A stretch of 10,790 nt of DNA, from assembly GCA_945861175.1 (NCBI GenBank), contig CAMATR010000031.1:1-10790 (forward strand), read 5' to 3'. Shown here one piece after another: positions 7,225-10,790 of this stretch (positions within the stretch are counted from its first letter, which is position 1; every line of letters starts with the position of its first letter). The translations under genes and the position numbers were made by a program. Source of the DNA: Chitinophaga pinensis (GTDB lineage Bacteria; Bacteroidota; Bacteroidia; Flavobacteriales_D; Crocinitomicaceae). A model generated the notes under the pieces. That model made no database searches, was not told the DNA's origin, and was given only the letters and a program-made list of their open reading frames with translations.

Positions 7225-7242
7225 TCAACTATTTCAACTATT
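7225..7242 (-). repeat. Perfect 9-bp tandem duplication spanning the MORN gene stop codon
   Basis: On the minus strand AATAGTTGA occurs twice head to tail. The first copy supplies the TAG stop of the MORN-repeat gene. Because the unit is three codons long, the second copy places another TAG in the same frame three codons later, a backup stop. It directly precedes the promoter-like element of the aminopeptidase gene. Confidence 0.8.
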
Positions 7243-10200
7243 CTTCAGGCTCTATGTATTCTCCCTCCTCTTCTTCATAATCATTCATGTTCACATCGTA
7301 GAACTCTTTATTAAGTGCTTTCCCTAATTTGTAATTAGTAATAACAATTTCCAATAATTTTTCACGATACTTTAACTCTTCTTCTAGATCCGGTAAGTTT
7401 GGATTCAAACAAATATCGCCCAAATACTTCGTTTTTGAAAGGTCCCCTCCTAACCAACGTCCATCTCTCTTTCCCATTGTGTAACTTCCAACTTGATTTA
7501 GCTTTCCGAAAGGATCATAAAATTTCCAAACACCGGTTGGAAGTCCATTCATGTTCATACCTTCATTTTGAAGTACGCCATTATCATAATAATTCTTGAC
7601 ATAACCATTCATTTTATCAACAGAATCCTTTTCTTGCCAAATCGTTATTAACTGTCGAATCTCGTAATGATCGGTATGCGAACAATCGTACTTTTCAAAT
7701 TTCTCAATGATGTAACTTTCACTCAATTTATTTCCTTTTCTATCATAATCAGTTAAAATCCCTTTTGATTTAAATTGAATTGAGTCGTTGATTGAGATGA
7801 TTGTGTCAAAATAATTTGCTTCATATAAAAATTCTCCGTCGTAACTGTAATACTTCCAGCATCCTACTTTTTTCCCTGCCGTAATACCACCCTCGCGGGC
7901 AATCGTATCGTTCGGATAATACTTCGTGATATGGTAATCAATCCCTTCCTTATTAACGATGCTTGGTCTACCGTAATAAGGTCTCTCATAATAATCCCCA
8001 GCCAATCCTAAATTTGCCAAAACCCGATCCAGACTTTGGGTTGAAGTAATATCAGTCGGTTGAAAATAAATGGAATCCCTCCAATCAAAAAGATAACGAA
8101 CACTTAATTCATTTTCCTCCCAAATTTTCTCTTCGATAGGAAAAGAATATTGGAATTTCACATAATGGTATTTGAAACCGAGGGTGTCATAGGCCTCATA
8201 ATCTTCGATTGGTTCACCGTTGAGGAAGAATCCTTTTTTAGCTAAACGACCGCTCATATGGTAGGCTTTGGATTCCCCTTGAAGCAGTCCATTTTGAAAA
8301 TTGAGGTCGTACAATAAAACAGAATCTTGACCTTTAAGCGTGAGGTAAGTTCTTACGTATCCATCCAACTCACCATCTAAATAATTTAAATTCGTATGAG
8401 CCAAGCTATTTCTCTCGAACGCGGGACCATTCTCATAACCATCCTTAAAAGGAATTCGTTCATTGAGTTCGCCGTACCAATTGTAGCGCAAATAATCGCC
8501 ATTTGCCATGCCATTTTTATATTCCGCTTCGCTGTAGAGATAATGTGTTTCCTTTCTCGGTAATGAATCCAGGAGTGATTCATCCTCATAGTAATCGCTT
8601 ACTTCCCTGGGATACGTAATGTCATATTCTTTTAATTTCCCATTTAATTCTCCTTTATCAAAAGTCATTTCATATAACAAATCACCAAACTGATCAATTA
8701 TTTGCCATTCGCCTTGTGGCTTACCGTCACGAAAAGATCCCTTTGCAATTTTCATAAATGGTGCTACCTTTTTTTCCTTATAACGTTCTTCGTTATCATA
8801 TTCCTCCCATTCGTAGCTAGAAGGATATTCGATAAAACTTAAGAATCCTCCAAGCAAGTTCACAAAAATAGTTGAGGCAAAATCCTCATCGAATTCAGAT
8901 GCATCAATGGATCCAAATAGGGTTTCGCATTTCGTTGTTCCATTTTTCTTGAATTTGGCTAATTGCTTGTATAATTTTTCGGTCATAGTAGCTGCACGCG
9001 GCAAGACCAAGCTTATTTTTTTATTGGAGACAAGCTCGAAGTCGTTTTCATTTGTTACTAGCTTAAACTCTCCCGTGAAAGGCTTGCCATTTTGCTTCAA
9101 GACATAATCCTCAGTTAATTCAAAGCCCTCCTCATATTGGTTCATTAACAATTGAGGAATCGAATCCTTATCACTGTATGGCAATAACGAAGCAGAGGTT
9201 GTTGTATGCATATTTAAATTGCCTAATTGATAATCCTTTTTTCCGTTCCAACTTTCATAATTTTCAGCAAAGAGCATTTCGCCTTTAAGCGATGAGTCTC
9301 CCGTTACACCGAATGAAGAATAAGTAATCTTTCTTTCATCTGGATAACAATTTCGCACATACAGCTTGCTTGTATCTTCCTTGAACCAAGATTGGAAAAT
9401 AATCAACGAGTCGTTTAACTGATGCTGCAGTGTATCCATGTGGTCATAGAAGAAATATTTACTTCCTGGTTCATCTGAGGCAACTAAACCATTAATTTTA
9501 ACATATTTCATGCGCTCAGGTTGAAAAGCAATACGCTTGAATTCGCCCTTAAAGTCATAAATGATTTCATTGTAAAGCTTGCCATTGTAGTCAAAAATAG
9601 ACTGAACATAATGGCTTGAATCTTTATCGAAATAGATTATGTCCCAAGGGCTTCCGTTATCCCAAAAAATGGTATCCTCTTTCAGAAGCTTTCCGTCTTT
9701 AAACTCATAACGGAATGCTAATTGGCCATTTGGATAATGCTTTTCAAACACGCCGTCGTAATGAAAAATGATCCCTAAGCTGTCAATTAAATGCGCTGCA
9801 GTAAAATTTTTACCTGAAGTTGGGTCATAGACATAATTTTTAAAATCGTAATAAATATCCTCCTCTTCTTCTAAGTAAAAATCTTCTTCTAAGTAATCGC
9901 CGTAGCCTTCATCATAATATTCCTCATCCTCGTACTCTTCACCTTCGTATGAATTTAATTTCTCTTCCTCTAGTTCCAAATCCAACTCTTTAGGGAAATT
10001 AAATGAATAAAATTTGGAAAGTGATACGTTTGGAGAATACTTTGGGTTAAAGTCATATTCATCGGTTGAATACTCGTCTCCAGTAATCAAATTACGACGA
10101 ATGACAGCCTGCTTAACCACTGTGTCTTTATTCGTTAAGGTATACTGCAGGGTTATTATGTCATTGTTTCTGTTTCGCTTTTTACTCTTACCAATCCCTG

Positions 10201-10790
10201 TATAAGATATATCACGATATATCCATTTTTCAGACATTTCATTATTCTCGTAATACCCTTCTATTATTGGGTTCTTAGAATTATTGAAATACTTATAAAC
10301 TCCATCCTTGAAGCCACTTTTGAAGTGCACATATTCCCGGGTGGTATCTTGATCGGGATAGCCTCTGTTTATGAAATCTTTTGCATCCTTGTTGGTTAAT
10401 GTGTAAGAAGCTTTGCGCGTTTCGATGTACCAATCGCCTACTTTAAGGCCTTTCTCAAAACGTCCGTATTTTAATGTGTCTCCTTTGGCATTGAACCAAA
10501 CAGCATCTCCTTCCAAAGTGTTATTCTGAATGGTAAAAAAGCCCGCCACTTTTTTCTCGTTGTAGATCATTCGACCATTCGACTTAACATCGAAATAATT
10601 ACTAAAGTATTGCACATACTTTCCATCTGGAATTGGATCTAAACTTGGAATAATATCACTATCCAACGTATATTTCTGTTCCATCAATGGAAACGGGTTT
10701 TTACGCACTGCATGTTTAAAGGATGAACTATACAAATGCTTGGATTGTCTTCGGTATTTTAGTTGACTAAAAACATCAGAATAAGCCTTT
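7238..10790 (-). CDS. Large MORN-variant repeat protein, 5' end outside window
   Basis: The frame is open from the right edge to a TAG stop, 1183 codons, with no stop before the edge. The codon at 10733-10735 is TTG and is not a convincing start. An ATG exists at 10682-10684, but the sequence upstream still reads as plausible protein, so the true N-terminus probably lies outside. The product contains many degenerate repeats of the MORN-variant type, with a core like YpNGqL...FkdGkl.G.w..Y. Clear units lie at about 10424-10588, 9626-9775, 8630-8755, 8186-8533, 7814-7936 and 7442-7606. A Glu/Tyr-rich acidic tract interrupts them (9842-9979), and the C-terminus is acidic. No enzymatic motif, membrane segment or type IX secretion C-terminal domain is visible; a signal peptide cannot be judged. 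Such repeats often receive a YwqK-antitoxin label, which the sequence does not support here. Function unknown. Confidence 0.85.
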   Translation of the reverse strand, partial: KAYSDVFSQLKYRRQSKHLYSSSFKHAVRKNPFPLMEQKYTLDSDIIPSLDPIPDGKYVQYFSNYFDVKSNGRMIYNEKKVAGFFTIQNNTLEGDAVWFNAKGDTLKYGRFEKGLKVGDWYIETRKASYTLTNKDAKDFINRGYPDQDTTREYVHFKSGFKDGVYKYFNNSKNPIIEGYYENNEMSEKWIYRDISYTGIGKSKKRNRNNDIITLQYTLTNKDTVVKQAVIRRNLITGDEYSTDEYDFNPKYSPNVSLSKFYSFNFPKELDLELEEEKLNSYEGEEYEDEEYYDEGYGDYLEEDFYLEEEEDIYYDFKNYVYDPTSGKNFTAAHLIDSLGIIFHYDGVFEKHYPNGQLAFRYEFKDGKLLKEDTIFWDNGSPWDIIYFDKDSSHYVQSIFDYNGKLYNEIIYDFKGEFKRIAFQPERMKYVKINGLVASDEPGSKYFFYDHMDTLQHQLNDSLIIFQSWFKEDTSKLYVRNCYPDERKITYSSFGVTGDSSLKGEMLFAENYESWNGKKDYQLGNLNMHTTTSASLLPYSDKDSIPQLLMNQYEEGFELTEDYVLKQNGKPFTGEFKLVTNENDFELVSNKKISLVLPRAATMTEKLYKQLAKFKKNGTTKCETLFGSIDASEFDEDFASTIFVNLLGGFLSFIEYPSSYEWEEYDNEERYKEKKVAPFMKIAKGSFRDGKPQGEWQIIDQFGDLLYEMTFDKGELNGKLKEYDITYPREVSDYYEDESLLDSLPRKETHYLYSEAEYKNGMANGDYLRYNWYGELNERIPFKDGYENGPAFERNSLAHTNLNYLDGELDGYVRTYLTLKGQDSVLLYDLNFQNGLLQGESKAYHMSGRLAKKGFFLNGEPIEDYEAYDTLGFKYHYVKFQYSFPIEEKIWEENELSVRYLFDWRDSIYFQPTDITSTQSLDRVLANLGLAGDYYERPYYGRPSIVNKEGIDYHITKYYPNDTIAREGGITAGKKVGCWKYYSYDGEFLYEANYFDTIISINDSIQFKSKGILTDYDRKGNKLSESYIIEKFEKYDCSHTDHYEIRQLITIWQEKDSVDKMNGYVKNYYDNGVLQNEGMNMNGLPTGVWKFYDPFGKLNQVGSYTMGKRDGRWLGGDLSKTKYLGDICLNPNLPDLEEELKYREKLLEIVITNYKLGKALNKEFYDVNMNDYEEEEGEYIEPEE
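9842..9979 (-). repeat. Glu/Tyr-rich low-complexity acidic tract in the MORN-repeat protein
   Basis: About 46 residues made mostly of Glu, Asp and Tyr, with recurring units such as EEYEDEEYYDEG and LEEDFYLEEEED. The tract separates the N-terminal repeat block from the next unit, which starts near 9775. It is probably a disordered linker or a calcium- or cation-binding surface; the latter is only a guess. The DNA shows matching imperfect repeats (cttcttctaagtaa-like units near 9868-9897). Confidence 0.75.

Noticed and set aside
7238..10790. Reading the MORN-repeat protein as a YwqK-type antitoxin with a toxin partner
   Set aside because: The antitoxin name rests on the repeat type alone. No toxin gene is adjacent, the protein is far larger than an antitoxin, and its neighbours downstream are housekeeping genes.
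1..10790. CRISPR arrays, tRNA or rRNA genes, insertion sequences, phage or defence genes
   Set aside because: No regularly spaced repeats, no tRNA-like fold, no transposase or integrase motifs and no terminal inverted repeats were seen. Coding sequence fills almost the whole window.

Overview
This window looks like a stretch of core chromosome from a Bacteroidota bacterium, probably of the Flavobacteriia type. Four things point there. The DNA is AT-rich. The genes lack Shine-Dalgarno sequences. Two intergenic gaps carry perfect matches to the Bacteroidota -7 promoter element TAnnTTTG. The protein set also fits: an L32 with a single Cys, a short PlsX, a DUF177 protein with an acidic tail, and a giant MORN-variant protein. 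The lineage is inferred from these features and was not checked by a search.

Every convincing gene lies on the minus strand, so transcription runs from high to low coordinates. First (7238-10790) comes the 3' part of a very large protein built from degenerate MORN-type repeats, with its 5' end outside the window. After a 41-bp gap holding a promoter-like element come an M17 leucyl aminopeptidase and pdxA (pyridoxal 5'-phosphate synthesis), which abut as TAA-ATG. After an 81-bp gap holding a second promoter-like element comes a compact run of six genes: DUF177/yceD, rpmF (ribosomal protein L32), plsX, fabH, accB and accC. accC is cut by the left edge about 20 codons before its expected end.

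The six-gene run joins ribosome biogenesis (DUF177, L32) to the start of lipid synthesis. AccB and AccC are the biotin carrier and biotin carboxylase of acetyl-CoA carboxylase, FabH starts fatty-acid chains, and PlsX makes acyl-phosphate for phospholipids. The yceD-rpmF-plsX-fabH core is the same as in E. coli, but accB-accC takes the place of fabD-fabG-acpP.

I see no mobile element, CRISPR array, RNA gene, phage gene or clear terminator, and no evidence of a new biological system. The items most worth a second look are the MORN-repeat protein, which has no assignable function, two start-codon corrections (fabH and the MORN gene), a GTG start for yceD, and the two promoter elements placed almost identically before their genes.
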